Assembly: GCF_003797185.1 (NCBI RefSeq)
Contig: NZ_RKMH01000003.1
Location: forward strand, 1 to 64,000
DNA length: 64,000 nucleotides
Reading direction: 5' to 3'
Source of the DNA: Gordonia oryzae
Lineage (GTDB): Bacteria > Actinomycetota > Actinomycetes > Mycobacteriales > Mycobacteriaceae
Part shown: piece by piece, positions 43,905-52,751 of the stretch
Layout: each line of letters opens with the position of its first letter
How positions within the stretch are numbered: position 1 is the first letter of the stretch
The notes under the pieces: generated by a model
Told to the model about the DNA's origin: nothing
What the model saw: the letters and a program-made list of their open reading frames with translations, nothing else
Databases searched by the model: none
Program-made: the position numbers and the translations under genes

Positions 43905-44735
43905 ATGAAGGATTTTCGCGACAAAGTCATCGTCGTCACCGGCGCGGGCTCGGGTATGGGCCGCGACCTCGCTGTCAAGCTATCCCGTCTGGGAGCGAAG
44001 CTGGCTATCTCGGACGTGAATCCGGACGGACTCGCAGTCACCGAGCGACTGATCACCGAGGCCGGCGGCGAGGTACACACGCAGATCCTCAACGTCGCCG
44101 AGCGCGAGGCCGTCCTCGACTATGCCGAGACCGTCGTCGCCCATTACGGCCGGGTCAATGTCATCTTCAACAATGCCGGAATCGCTCACCACGGCGAGAT
44201 CGAACGGACCGAGTTCAAGGACATCGAGCGCGTCGTCGATGTCGACTTCTGGGGAGTCGTCAACGGCACCAAGGCTTTCCTGCCACATATCATCGCCTCC
44301 GGCGACGGTCACATCGTGAACACCTCGTCACTGTTCGGCCTTCTCTCCGAGCCCGGTCAGGCGGCCTACAACGCTGCAAAGTTCGCCGTCCGGGGTTTCA
44401 CCGAAGCGCTCAATCAGGAGATGATCATCGCCAAGTACCCGGTCAAGGTGTCGTGTGTACACCCGGGTGGCATCAAGACCGCGATCGCCCGTAACGCCAC
44501 CGTTTCCGGCGATCATGACGCCACCGCGACGGCGAACTTCTTCGACCGCTACCTCGCGCGCATGACCTCCGAGGATGCTGCTGACGTCATCATCAACGGT
44601 GTCCGCAAGAACAAGACGCGCATCCTGGTCGGCACTGATGCCAAGTTCCTCGACCTGTGGGTGCGCCTGGTCGCCTCGAAGTATCAGTGGGTCATGGCCA
44701 AGGGCGCTGCACTGGCGCTGACGCGAGCCAAGTAG
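43905..44735 (+). CDS. SDR family oxidoreductase (Rv1245c-like)
   Basis: A 276-residue classical SDR. The coenzyme loop is VTGAGSGMGRDL, the motif FNNAGIAHHG follows, and the catalytic Ser and Tyr-x-x-x-Lys lie in NTSSLFGLLSEPGQAAYNAAK. Asp after beta-2 (ISDVNPDGL) favours NAD(H). AAGAAGG precedes ATG 43905. Length and the neighbouring LpqZ-like gene match M. tuberculosis Rv1245c/Rv1244 as I recall them. With the monooxygenase upstream it would oxidise an alcohol to the ketone that is then oxygenated (inference from context). Confidence 0.9.
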   Translation: MKDFRDKVIVVTGAGSGMGRDLAVKLSRLGAKLAISDVNPDGLAVTERLITEAGGEVHTQILNVAEREAVLDYAETVVAHYGRVNVIFNNAGIAHHGEIERTEFKDIERVVDVDFWGVVNGTKAFLPHIIASGDGHIVNTSSLFGLLSEPGQAAYNAAKFAVRGFTEALNQEMIIAKYPVKVSCVHPGGIKTAIARNATVSGDHDATATANFFDRYLARMTSEDAADVIINGVRKNKTRILVGTDAKFLDLWVRLVASKYQWVMAKGAALALTRAK

Positions 44736-44741
44736 GCACGC

Positions 44742-44773
44742 TCAGATCTGGTGCTCGTCAGATCTGGTGCTCG
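44742..44773. repeat. 16-base tandem duplication at 3' end of lpqZ-like gene
   Basis: TCAGATCTGGTGCTCG occurs twice in perfect tandem (44742-44757 and 44758-44773). The unit contains the stop codon and last four sense codons of the lipoprotein gene, so the duplication adds a copy beyond the stop and does not change the protein. It looks like a recent slippage event. Confidence 0.85.
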
Positions 44774-45759
44774 TTGAGCCAATCAGCGGCCAGATCCGAC
44801 GGATTCGCGCCGGCGCGGACTTTGCCGGCGAGTGTCGCGAGGTCGGCGGTGGTGATCTCGCCGGCCACCCGATTCACGGCCTTCACCTGATCTCGGGTCA
44901 GCGCCGCAGTCCGATACACCGGCACGAGTGTCTCGGACTGCGGTCCGACGCCACGGCCCGCCGAGTCGGCCGGGGCTGGGAGCGCCTCGACGAGGCCGGT
45001 CGGCCCGGAGGCCGAGTCGCCACCGATCTGCAGCGGCGTGAGCAATCCGAGCGCGGCGCCGGTGGCCGCCCGCTCGAGCACGGTGTGTACGTCGGCAACC
45101 TGTTGCACCGGCCCCATCCGGCATCCCGCGTCGGCGAACGACTGCAGAGTCGTCGGATCGGGCTCGCCGGTGGTGACCACCGGCAGGTCGGCGGGCAGCC
45201 TCGCGCAACCCGAGAGGTTGTTCACCCCGGCCGTCGTCGCCAGCGAGGTCGCGACGAACAACTGCGGGGTGGCACTCACCGGTGTCGCGTCACCGACCGA
45301 AACCCCCTGCGGCAGAGAATGATTCAGATCGACATACAGGATGTCGGAGTCGGGATCACCAGCGGCTGCACCCTCGGCTGCCGGCTGCGTGGACGGCGCC
45401 GGCGAGACCGGCGCCTGGGCCAGCGAGGGCGCGAGTTCGCTCAGCAATCGACCGGTGAACGCTGGGAAGAGTTCGACGTCGCCACGCTGCATCGCGTCGA
45501 GTTGCGCGGTGTCGCCGCCGATTCTCGGGTCGACCGAGACCTGCGCACCCGCGGTGCGTAACGCGCCCGCATAGATCTGTGCCATCACCAGCGACTCCGG
45601 GGTTCCCGAGGCGCCCATCACCAACGGCCTGTTCTCGTCTGGGCCCGCATCGTCTCCGCCGCCGATGCCGCATCCGGCAAGCACCGCGACCACCACCAGT
45701 ACGGCTGACAGGATCGCCGGGGCCGCGCCGCGGCGCACTCGTTGTCGCACGGCACTCAC
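44758..45759 (-). CDS. lpqZ: Substrate-binding lipoprotein, glycine-betaine/OpuAC type (LpqZ-like)
   Basis: A 333-residue exported lipoprotein. Signal VSAVRQRVRRGAAPA then a hydrophobic stretch ends in lipobox VLAGC. The mature part is a ProX/OpuAC-type binding domain (NRPLVMGASGTPESLVMAQIYAGALRTAG; ATSLATTAGVNNLSGCARL; the terminal SDLAADWLNEH helix). An Ala/Pro/Ser insertion (AQAPVSPAPSTQPAAEGAAAGDPD in outline) interrupts the first lobe. The family binds quaternary amines such as glycine betaine, but no permease or ATPase lies beside it. GTG 45759 gives the short N-terminus. It is 13 bases downstream of marC and probably cotranscribed. The symbol follows the M. tuberculosis neighbour of Rv1245c. 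Confidence 0.8.
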   Translation of the reverse strand: MSAVRQRVRRGAAPAILSAVLVVVAVLAGCGIGGGDDAGPDENRPLVMGASGTPESLVMAQIYAGALRTAGAQVSVDPRIGGDTAQLDAMQRGDVELFPAFTGRLLSELAPSLAQAPVSPAPSTQPAAEGAAAGDPDSDILYVDLNHSLPQGVSVGDATPVSATPQLFVATSLATTAGVNNLSGCARLPADLPVVTTGEPDPTTLQSFADAGCRMGPVQQVADVHTVLERAATGAALGLLTPLQIGGDSASGPTGLVEALPAPADSAGRGVGPQSETLVPVYRTAALTRDQVKAVNRVAGEITTADLATLAGKVRAGANPSDLAADWLNEHQI

Positions 45760-45772
45760 CGTAGCGCGCCGG

Positions 45773-46393
45773 TCACCCGCCGACGGCGATGAACCCGGCC
45801 ACCGAGTCGGCGATGAGTTGTACGGCGATGGCCGCCAAGAGCAGACCCGCGATCTTGGCCAGCAACGTGATGCCACCTACGCCGAGGATGCCGATGAGCA
45901 CCGTCGAGTACCGCAGCACGATCGCGACGATGATGTGCACGCTGATGATGGCGGCCGCGATGGCGAGGTAGCCACCCGCGTCACCGGAGACCGCGCTGAC
46001 TCCCACGATGACCGCTGCGATCGCACCCGGTCCGGCGAGCAGCGGTGTGCCCAGCGGCACCAGCGCGACGTTGACGTCCTCGGATGCCTGCGGCGACCCG
46101 GCACTGCCAAGCCCCGTCAGCAACTGGAGCGCCACCAGCAGCAGGAGTAGACCGCCAGCGCCCTGGAGTGCGGGGATGCCGATGTGTAGGTAGTTCAGGA
46201 TCGCCTTGCCACCGATGGCGAAGATGCTGATCACCAGCAGACTCACCAACGGAGCCTGCCAGGCTGCCCGGCGCCGGTACTCCGGCGTCCGGGGACCGAC
46301 CAGTGACAGGAACAGTGGGATCTGCCCGGGCGGGTCCATGATGACCACAAGGGTAATCAGGGTCGTCGTGTAGACCGTGACGTCGAAGGACAC
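45773..46393 (-). CDS. MarC family integral membrane protein
   Basis: A 206-residue protein with six hydrophobic segments, the MarC/UPF0056 layout. Conserved stretches are LVVIMDPPGQIPLFLSL near the N-terminus and VNVALVPLGTPLLAGPGAIAAVIV in the middle, both family signatures. Despite the historic name it has no proven role in drug resistance; a transport function is assumed. It is divergent from corA by 36 bases and upstream of the LpqZ-like gene on the same strand. Confidence 0.92.
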   Translation of the reverse strand: MSFDVTVYTTTLITLVVIMDPPGQIPLFLSLVGPRTPEYRRRAAWQAPLVSLLVISIFAIGGKAILNYLHIGIPALQGAGGLLLLLVALQLLTGLGSAGSPQASEDVNVALVPLGTPLLAGPGAIAAVIVGVSAVSGDAGGYLAIAAAIISVHIIVAIVLRYSTVLIGILGVGGITLLAKIAGLLLAAIAVQLIADSVAGFIAVGG

Positions 46394-46429
46394 GCGCCGA
46401 TCTTACGGGCGGCGCGTAGCATCCCAGGC

Positions 46430-47518
46430 GTGCCATCGATGCCCCACCTGCGCCCCGGCCTCGGATTCACCACCGGCCGTCGCGAGCGACGGCCGCTGCC
46501 CAAGATCCCGGTACCCATCGCGCGGGCGATCGTGGACTGCGCGGTCTATATCGACGGACATCGGCAGCCGGGACGGATCGGCTATTCCGAGGCCCTTGAG
46601 CAGGTGCGCAGTACGGGCGAGGGTTTCGTCTGGCTCGGTCTGCATTCACCCGACGACGAGCAGATGACCGGTGTCGCGGAGGTCTTCGGGTTGCACGAGC
46701 TCGTCGTCGAGGACGCGGTGCACGCCCATCAGCGTCCCAAACTCGAGATCTACGACAACACTCAGTTCCTCGTGCTGCGCACGGTGAAGTACGTCGAACA
46801 CGAATCGATCGAGCTGGCCAGTGAAGTCGTCGAGACCGGCGAGATCATGATCTTCACCGGCCCCGATTTCGTCATCACCGTGCGCCACGGCGACCACACC
46901 CACCTGTCGGGATTGCGTCGGCGCATGGAGGCCCGCCCCGAACGCCTGGCCCTGGGCCCGACCGCGGTCATGCACGCCATCGCCGACCTCGTCGTCGACA
47001 GCTACCTCGCGGTCAGCGAGAGGATGGAGACCGACCTCCTCGCCATCGAGAGTTCGGTATTCGGGAACAAGAAGCGCTGGCTCGATATCGAACCGGTCTA
47101 TCTGCTCAAACGCGAGGTGCTCGAACTTCGCCGTGCGGTGACCCCGCTGACCAATCCGCTGTCGCGGCTGACCTCGAATAATCCCTTGGTACCCAAGGAG
47201 GTTCGACGCTATCTGCGCGACGTCGCCGATCACCTCACCACCGTCGTGGACCGCGTCGTGGAGTACGACGAGGTCTTGTCCTCGCTTCTCGACGCCGCCG
47301 CGGCGAAGGTGGGCATCCAGCAGAACAGTGATATGCGCAAGATATCAGCGTGGGTGGCGATCGGCGCCATCCCGACGATGGTCGCGGGTCTCTACGGCAT
47401 GAACTTCGACATCCTGCCGGGTATGCACGATAAGCAGGGCTTCGGTGTGGTCTGCCTGTTCCTGGTAGTGGTCTGCGGCGCGCTGTGGGGGGCGTTGCGG
47501 CGTAATCATTGGCTGTGA
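46430..47518 (+). CDS. corA: Magnesium/cobalt transport protein CorA
   Basis: A 362-residue CorA channel. A large N-terminal cytoplasmic alpha/beta domain (residues 30-260) precedes two C-terminal membrane helices. The selectivity motif YGMNF closes the first (VAIGAIPTMVAGLYGMNF). The second helix ends with the basic tail RRNHWL. It forms a pentameric Mg2+ channel gated by cytoplasmic Mg2+. GTG 46430 gives VPSMPHLRPGLG. CorA lies next to the sugC end of the trehalose importer in M. tuberculosis (Rv1239c), and that linkage is kept here with an insertion between them. Confidence 0.95.
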   Translation: MPSMPHLRPGLGFTTGRRERRPLPKIPVPIARAIVDCAVYIDGHRQPGRIGYSEALEQVRSTGEGFVWLGLHSPDDEQMTGVAEVFGLHELVVEDAVHAHQRPKLEIYDNTQFLVLRTVKYVEHESIELASEVVETGEIMIFTGPDFVITVRHGDHTHLSGLRRRMEARPERLALGPTAVMHAIADLVVDSYLAVSERMETDLLAIESSVFGNKKRWLDIEPVYLLKREVLELRRAVTPLTNPLSRLTSNNPLVPKEVRRYLRDVADHLTTVVDRVVEYDEVLSSLLDAAAAKVGIQQNSDMRKISAWVAIGAIPTMVAGLYGMNFDILPGMHDKQGFGVVCLFLVVVCGALWGALRRNHWL

Positions 47519-47813
47519 ACGTGACACGACTCCCAGCCTGCGGCCCCATGCATCCAGGCTGATCGCCGGCCTTGGCAGACACCCGGTGTATCACCAGTCC
47601 CAGAACTCATACTTCGTGGGCCTGGTGTCGTCTCCAGACAGCGTGCCCGCTTGGACGGAAGGAATGTCAGCGTGAGCACGGCAGCCGGGTCAACGGAACC
47701 ATTTTTCGCAGGCCCGAGAATGGCGAACCCATCTGCGACAGGTGGTGAGCGCAACCACGACTGCGAGGAGTACGAAGTCACCCATCCACAACACCCGCGA
47801 GTACCGGGCCTCC
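47519..47813. other. Gap between convergent corA and SUFU genes, no supported gene
   Basis: The 295 bases hold one clear hairpin, CAGCCTG (47534-47540) with CAGGCTG (47555-47561), 16 bases beyond the corA stop and possibly its terminator, although no T-run follows. A minus-strand frame with ATG at about 47786 encodes a short hydrophobic peptide (MGDFVLLAVVVALTTC) followed by basic residues; it has no ribosome-binding site evidence and is not called. Confidence 0.4.
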
Positions 47814-48389
47814 TCAGATCGTGGCCGGTGACCGCCCCGGATCAGCGAGGTCGATATCGGCCTCGGTCCACGCCTCACGCAGCGCGTCAACACCCTTGAG
47901 GCGCAACCATGCCGCCTCGTTCGCGGTGATCGGGATCGCCCGCAGGAAACGCACCGGGTCCATCGGGGCCGGCAACCCCAGCGTCCCGAGATCATCGTCG
48001 GTGATCATCACCGCAGTGAAAGGTGCACCGTCCCAGAGTGGTTCGCCGAGATCGAGGAGCGCGTCGGCGGCCAGCACCACACCCTCGACGGCCGGGGCCG
48101 CGGCCAGTGTCGCCAGCCGGCGGTGCAGACCGGGCAGCGCAGCACCGGTGCGCATACGCACAACCAGTTCGGCCCGCGGCCCGCGCACCGGGTCCGGATT
48201 CAGATCGGACGGGTCGGTCATCGGATGCCGCGAACAACCGATCGTCACGTAGACGACCTCGGAGCCGACCACGGAGCGGGCCACGTCGATCGGCTCTACA
48301 CCGAGAAAGGTCACCGACGCACGCTGCGGCGCCCCGCCAAACGAGTCGACGAGGAATCGGTTGACGGTATCGCTGGTCAAGTCGCTCAC
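47814..48389 (-). CDS. Suppressor-of-fused (SUFU) domain protein
   Basis: A 191-residue protein starting at GTG 48389 (VSDLTSDTVNRFLVDSFGG). It has the bacterial SUFU-domain pattern: ELVVRMRTG strand, LHRRLATLAAAPAVEGVVLAADALLDLGEPLWDGAPFTAVMI, and RFLRAIPITANEAAWLRLKGVDAL near the end. The open frame continues upstream to about 48857, but that part has no conserved character and is not included. Bacterial SUFU-domain proteins are often found as immunity or toxin-associated proteins, or alone; no toxin gene is adjacent. The function is unknown, and the role is not inferred beyond the domain. Confidence 0.7.
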   Translation of the reverse strand: MSDLTSDTVNRFLVDSFGGAPQRASVTFLGVEPIDVARSVVGSEVVYVTIGCSRHPMTDPSDLNPDPVRGPRAELVVRMRTGAALPGLHRRLATLAAAPAVEGVVLAADALLDLGEPLWDGAPFTAVMITDDDLGTLGLPAPMDPVRFLRAIPITANEAAWLRLKGVDALREAWTEADIDLADPGRSPATI

Positions 48390-49130
48390 GACTCCCGACG
48401 GTAGTCGCAGCGGCGCCGTCAGGGCCGTGGGAGTCGACGCTACTGCGGATTGGCGCCTACCGGCGTCCGTCTGCGTGCTTCGGTGGGGACGGACGAGACC
48501 ACTGCGGGCGTCTCGGCGTTTGAGCGCGTCGCGTCGGGCAGCCGCATCGCGGTTCTCACCGCCGCACCGAGCGCAGGTGCCCACACCCTCCAGGTCGCCA
48601 CCTCCGCGCAAGTCGGGACGGGCGATCGCCTCAGGGACCGAATCCGTGCAGGTCAGCATGCATTTTCCCGCAACGCGGCCGGGTGCATCCCCGACCGCCC
48701 GGTTCGCGATCCGGTGGCTGCGCAAGAACCGAGGAATCCGACGCTGGTGCGTGGTCGGCAACGACTCCGTGTGGCCTCGCGCGATCTCTGTACAACCTCG
48801 GGTTCGATACCTCGACGAGCACCGATTCGGCCACGCGGCAACGGCATTGAACAACATCGGCCAATCCTGTGACGAGGGTCTGATGTTTCTCGCGGCGCCG
48901 GCCCAGGCCGCGGGCTGCCTCGACGCCCCCGATCGGCCGGATCACGCGCGGTGTGACCCACTGTGGACCGCACGGCGAGGTAGAACTCCGTGGCCGGCAC
49001 ACCCGTCAGCCGGTCTGCCTCGCGCAACCCGACCACCTCGGATTCGAGGTGATCACCGAACAGACCGCCTGACGCATCGACTCCTCGTCCGATCCGGACG
49101 TTCCGCACCGGGACGACGGTCGATTACGGT
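48390..49130. other. 740-base gene-poor stretch
   Basis: Several open frames cross this region on both strands, but none shows a ribosome-binding site, a recognisable domain or consistent coding character. On the minus strand fragments such as LFGDHLESEVVGLREADRLTGVPATEFYL (from about 49070 down) look protein-like and then dissolve, with possible continuation in other frames. This suggests a decayed gene, which cannot be identified here. Confidence 0.4.
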
Positions 49131-49823
49131 GTGCATGTGGTGAACATCCTGGCGGTCGCCGACGAGGTGGTGGAGTCACTCACCTTCGGGGTGGGTATCG
49201 AGACCAAGCCCGACCTCATCCTGGGCGCGGGTGATCTCCCGTACAAGTATCTCGACGTGCTGTCGAGCCTGTGCGATGCGCCATGTGTATTCGTACCGGG
49301 CAACCATGACGGCGATCTGCGCGGCTACCGGCCCTCGCGTGCCGGCTGGACCCGTGCGGGATTGCCCACCATCTATCCCGGCCCGGAGTGTGCGGTCAAC
49401 GCCGACGGTCGGACGGTGACGGCAGCCGGCGTCCGGATCAGCGGCCTCGGGGGCAGTATTCGCTACAACTCCGGCGCCAACCAGTACAGCGAGGCGCAGC
49501 AGCGGTTCCGGTCATGGGTGTTGCGCGCCCGAGATGGTGTGCGTGTCAACCGCCCACATATCCTGCTCACCCATTCGCCGGCACGCGGCGTCGGTGACGC
49601 CGAGGACCAGCCACACCGCGGGTTCTCGTGTTTTCATCCACTGGTCGACCGACTCCAACCGAATATCTTGGTGCACGGGCACATTCATCCCTACGGCGCA
49701 CGTCCTCGTGACCTGATCATCGGGACCGGCACCGTGTCGATGAACGTCGTCGGCTACTGCCAGTTCGATTTCGACACCGACACCGGCGATGTCAGGATCG
49801 TCAGGCGCCGATATGGCTCGTGA
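49131..49823 (+). CDS. Metallophosphoesterase with altered first motif
   Basis: A calcineurin-like phosphoesterase of about 230 residues. Motifs II-V are intact: LGAGDLPYKYL (GD), VPGNHDGD (GNHD), LLTHSPARG (H) and VHGHIHPYG (GHxH). Motif I, normally D-x-H, reads VADEVVE: the Asp (about residue 11) is kept but the His two positions on is Val. This alternative occurs in a subfamily with 'ADE/SDE' starts, so the first metal may be held differently. The start is GTG 49131 or a GTG shortly after. The stop overlaps the start of the ParB-like gene by 11 bases. The substrate (nucleotide, lipid or protein) is unknown. Confidence 0.82.
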   Translation: MHVVNILAVADEVVESLTFGVGIETKPDLILGAGDLPYKYLDVLSSLCDAPCVFVPGNHDGDLRGYRPSRAGWTRAGLPTIYPGPECAVNADGRTVTAAGVRISGLGGSIRYNSGANQYSEAQQRFRSWVLRARDGVRVNRPHILLTHSPARGVGDAEDQPHRGFSCFHPLVDRLQPNILVHGHIHPYGARPRDLIIGTGTVSMNVVGYCQFDFDTDTGDVRIVRRRYGS

Positions 49824-50670
49824 CACCGGGTTCCCGGAGGCCGACGCCGAGAACGACTTCCAGCGGATGCGCCGACAAGCCGAACTCGCCCGGCTGACAC
49901 AATGGTTCACCCGACAGCCCGCCGACGTCAATGCGATCCTCCCCTTCGACGAGGTGGTCGCCGCATTGGGCCGCGCCGGCGAGAGCTACCTGGGACTACA
50001 GACGGTCGAGGTGACCTCGATCGTCGGAAGCGTGGACCGCACCAAGGATTTCGACCGCTACTTCCGCCCGACGTCGGCCCGGATCCGCAGCCGTTGGCAG
50101 CGACTCGCAGCCGCGCAGCGGCGTGGTGAATCGATGCCCCCGGTACGGCTGTACCGGATCGGTGGGATGCATTTCGTCATCGACGGACACCACCGCATCT
50201 CGATTGCCATCGCCCGTCACCTCGACACCATCGAGGCCTACGTCACCGAGATCCACACCCGCATCTCCCCCGAGGGCATCAATGTGCCCGGAGACCTCCT
50301 TCTCAAGGACCACCGCCGCCTGTTCCTGTCACGGGTGCCGCTATCGGGTACACAGGCCGACACCATCCGGTTCGCCGACCCCTTCGACTACGCCGAACTC
50401 GCAGAGGCGGTGGAGGCGTGGGGATTCCGTCTCAGCCAGGAGGTGGGCGAATTCCTCGGCCGTACCGAGGTGGCACGGCGGTGGTTCGGTGAGGAATTCC
50501 TGCCGGTCATCCGTATGGCCCGACGCGCCGATGTCCGGTCCGAGCTGGACAGCGACGCCGAGCTCTACCTGTGGCTCGCATGCGAGCGCTATCGCCTGGT
50601 GCGCAAGCACATCTGGGACGACGAGATCATCGACGAACTCCGCGAACAGCCACGGCGTCGGCGGCGGTAA
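49813..50670 (+). CDS. ParB-like nuclease-domain protein
   Basis: A 285-residue protein with a ParB/sulfiredoxin-type N-terminal fold. The key motif is MPPVRLYRIGGMHFVIDGHHRISIAIARHL in outline, in which VIDGHHR replaces the ParB GHRR box; this form is common in enzymes or regulators of the ParB/Srx superfamily rather than in true partition proteins. The C-terminal half (residues 185-280) is helical and has no recognised HTH. ATG 49813 lies inside the phosphoesterase gene, so the two are translationally coupled. There is no parA or parS context. An enzymatic or nucleotide-binding role is possible but unproven. Confidence 0.7.
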   Translation: MARDTGFPEADAENDFQRMRRQAELARLTQWFTRQPADVNAILPFDEVVAALGRAGESYLGLQTVEVTSIVGSVDRTKDFDRYFRPTSARIRSRWQRLAAAQRRGESMPPVRLYRIGGMHFVIDGHHRISIAIARHLDTIEAYVTEIHTRISPEGINVPGDLLLKDHRRLFLSRVPLSGTQADTIRFADPFDYAELAEAVEAWGFRLSQEVGEFLGRTEVARRWFGEEFLPVIRMARRADVRSELDSDAELYLWLACERYRLVRKHIWDDEIIDELREQPRRRRR

Positions 50671-50693
50671 GCACCCGCCACCGACCGCCCCAC

Positions 50694-51911
50694 TCACCCT
50701 TTCGACAGGACCGGCCCGCCGGCAACCGAATTCGCCGGTGCACCACGCAAGCTCGTGCCGGACTGTTGGTCGAAGACGGCGACCTTGGTGGGGTCGAAGT
50801 GGAGTTCGGCGGCGGTACCGCGACGAATCTGTGATTCGGGGGAGAGTCGGGCGATCATGTCGCCGCCGCCGAGGGTGGCGCCGGAGTCGGCGGACAGTTC
50901 GGCGAGTGCGTCATTGGCCGAGCCTTGGGAATCGATGCGGAAATAGGCGTACTTGTCTGATCCCATGGATTCGAGGACGTCGATCCCGGCGGTGAACGTC
51001 ATTCCCCGCGAGCGGGTGTCGGCGTCGACGAGGTGGGCGTCTTCGAGGTGTTCAGGGCGGATACCGACGACGACCTCACCGGTGCTGTTGACCCGGCCGG
51101 CTACTTCGGTGACCTGTTGTTGGTCGTGGAGCGGGATCACACCGATCGGGGTCGAGATGCCGTCGATGCCGAGTCGTCCGGGCAGGAAGTTCATGGCCGG
51201 TGAGCCGATGAATCCGGCGACGAAGATGTTGGCGGGGTTGGTGTAGAGCTGTTGGGGGGAACCGATCTGCTGGACGTAGCCGGAGCGCATGACCACGACC
51301 CGATCACCGAGGGTCATGGCTTCGGTTTGGTCGTGGGTGACGTAGACGGTGGTGGTTCCCAACCGTTGTTGCAGCCGGGAGATCTCTGCGCGCATCTGCA
51401 CCCGCAGTTTTGCATCCAGGTTCGAGAGCGGTTCATCCATCAGGAACGCTTTGGGGGAGCGCACGATCGCCCGGCCCATTGCTACGCGCTGGCGTTGCCC
51501 ACCGGACAGATTCGCCGGTTTCCGATCCAGGTAGGGGCCCAGGTCGAGGATGCGGGCGGCTTCGTCGACCTTCGCGGCAACCTCGGCTTTCGACAGTTTC
51601 GCCAGGGTCAGTGGAAACGCGATGTTCTCCCGCACCGACATGTGCGGATACAGGGCATAGGACTGGAACACCATCGCGATGTCGCGGTCTTTGGGGGCGC
51701 GTTCGTTGACGCGTTCCCCCGCGATTCGTAGCTCCCCGGTGGTGATGTCCTCGAGCCCGGCGATCATGTTCAGGGTGGTCGACTTCCCGCAGCCGGACGG
51801 GCCGACGAGGATGATGAACTCGCCGTCGGCGATATCGATATTCACCTCGTGCACCGCGGTCGAGCCGTCGGGATAGGTTTTGCTGACGCGGTCCAAAACG
51901 ATGTCTGCCAT
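50694..51911 (-). CDS. sugC: Trehalose importer ATPase SugC
   Basis: A 405-residue MalK/UgpC-type ABC ATPase. Walker A GPSGCGKST, Q-loop VFQSYALYPH, signature LSGGQRQRVAMGRA, Walker B AFLMDEPLSNLD and switch His in YVTHDQTEA all match. The C-terminal TOBE regulatory domain runs from about residue 240. SugC powers uptake of trehalose recycled from the mycomembrane glycolipid trehalose monomycolate. It is the last gene of the lpqY-sugA-sugB-sugC operon, starting 5 bases after sugB. Confidence 0.95.
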   Translation of the reverse strand: MADIVLDRVSKTYPDGSTAVHEVNIDIADGEFIILVGPSGCGKSTTLNMIAGLEDITTGELRIAGERVNERAPKDRDIAMVFQSYALYPHMSVRENIAFPLTLAKLSKAEVAAKVDEAARILDLGPYLDRKPANLSGGQRQRVAMGRAIVRSPKAFLMDEPLSNLDAKLRVQMRAEISRLQQRLGTTTVYVTHDQTEAMTLGDRVVVMRSGYVQQIGSPQQLYTNPANIFVAGFIGSPAMNFLPGRLGIDGISTPIGVIPLHDQQQVTEVAGRVNSTGEVVVGIRPEHLEDAHLVDADTRSRGMTFTAGIDVLESMGSDKYAYFRIDSQGSANDALAELSADSGATLGGGDMIARLSPESQIRRGTAAELHFDPTKVAVFDQQSGTSLRGAPANSVAGGPVLSKG

Positions 51912-51915
51912 GGGT

Positions 51916-52746
51916 TTATCCCTTCACCGCGCCGGAGGTCAACCCGGCCACGATTCGACGTTGGAAGAACAACACGAAGATGATGATCGGAATGGTGATC
52001 ACGACCGCCGCCGCGGCGATCGATCCGGTGGGTTCCTCGAACTGGGAACTGCCGGTGAAGTTCGCGATAGCAACCGGCGCGGTGATCGCCCGCTCCGTCG
52101 AGGTCAATGACAACGCGAGGAGCAGATCGTTCCACGCGAAGATGAACACCAGGATCGCCGCGGTCACCACCCCGGGTGCGGCCAGCGGCGCAATCACCTT
52201 CCGAAACGCCTGGAACGGGGTCGCGCCATCCATCTTCGCGGCCTTCTCCAACTCCCACGGGATCTCCCGGAAGAACGCCGAGAGGGTGTAAATCGCCAAC
52301 GGCAACGCGAAGGTGATATACGGCAAGATCAAGCCCGGCCATGTGTCGAACAACCCCACCGTGCGTTCGATGGTGAACAACGGGGTGACCAACGAGATCT
52401 GGGGGAACATCGCAATCAACAACGCCGCCCCGATCAACAGACGTTTACCCGGAAAATCCAAGCGGGCCACCGCATAGGCGGCCATCGTGCCCAGTACCAC
52501 CGCGATCACCGTGGTGATCAACCCGATCCCGATCGAGTTGATCAGCGCTGAGGTGAACGCACTCGTGGAAAAGATCGACGAGTAGTTGTCCCACGTCCAC
52601 TCCTTGGGAATGAAGCTGCCGTCGGTGACACTCGATGCGGGTTTGAATGACAAACTCAGGATCCACAACAAGGGGATGATTGCATACAGGATCACCAGCA
52701 GGTTCGCGATTGCCCACCAGACCTTGGGTTTGGCTCCGGTCTTCAC
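51916..52746 (-). CDS. sugB: Trehalose importer permease SugB
   Basis: A 276-residue MalG-type permease with six transmembrane segments. The EAA loop that docks with the ATPase reads [28 protein letters not shown] in outline (residues 180-210). The N-terminal helix begins at residue 10 and the C-terminus ends GLTSGAVKG. It forms the membrane channel with SugA. It sits 5 bases from sugA and 4 from sugC, so all are one transcript. Confidence 0.95.
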   Translation of the reverse strand: MKTGAKPKVWWAIANLLVILYAIIPLLWILSLSFKPASSVTDGSFIPKEWTWDNYSSIFSTSAFTSALINSIGIGLITTVIAVVLGTMAAYAVARLDFPGKRLLIGAALLIAMFPQISLVTPLFTIERTVGLFDTWPGLILPYITFALPLAIYTLSAFFREIPWELEKAAKMDGATPFQAFRKVIAPLAAPGVVTAAILVFIFAWNDLLLALSLTSTERAITAPVAIANFTGSSQFEEPTGSIAAAAVVITIPIIIFVLFFQRRIVAGLTSGAVKG

Positions 52747-52751
52747 CGCGC

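Noticed and set aside
47690..47786. Short hydrophobic minus-strand peptide resembling the start of KdpF
   Set aside because: Only the first 15 residues are hydrophobic, the continuation is basic and unlike KdpF, and no kdp genes are nearby.
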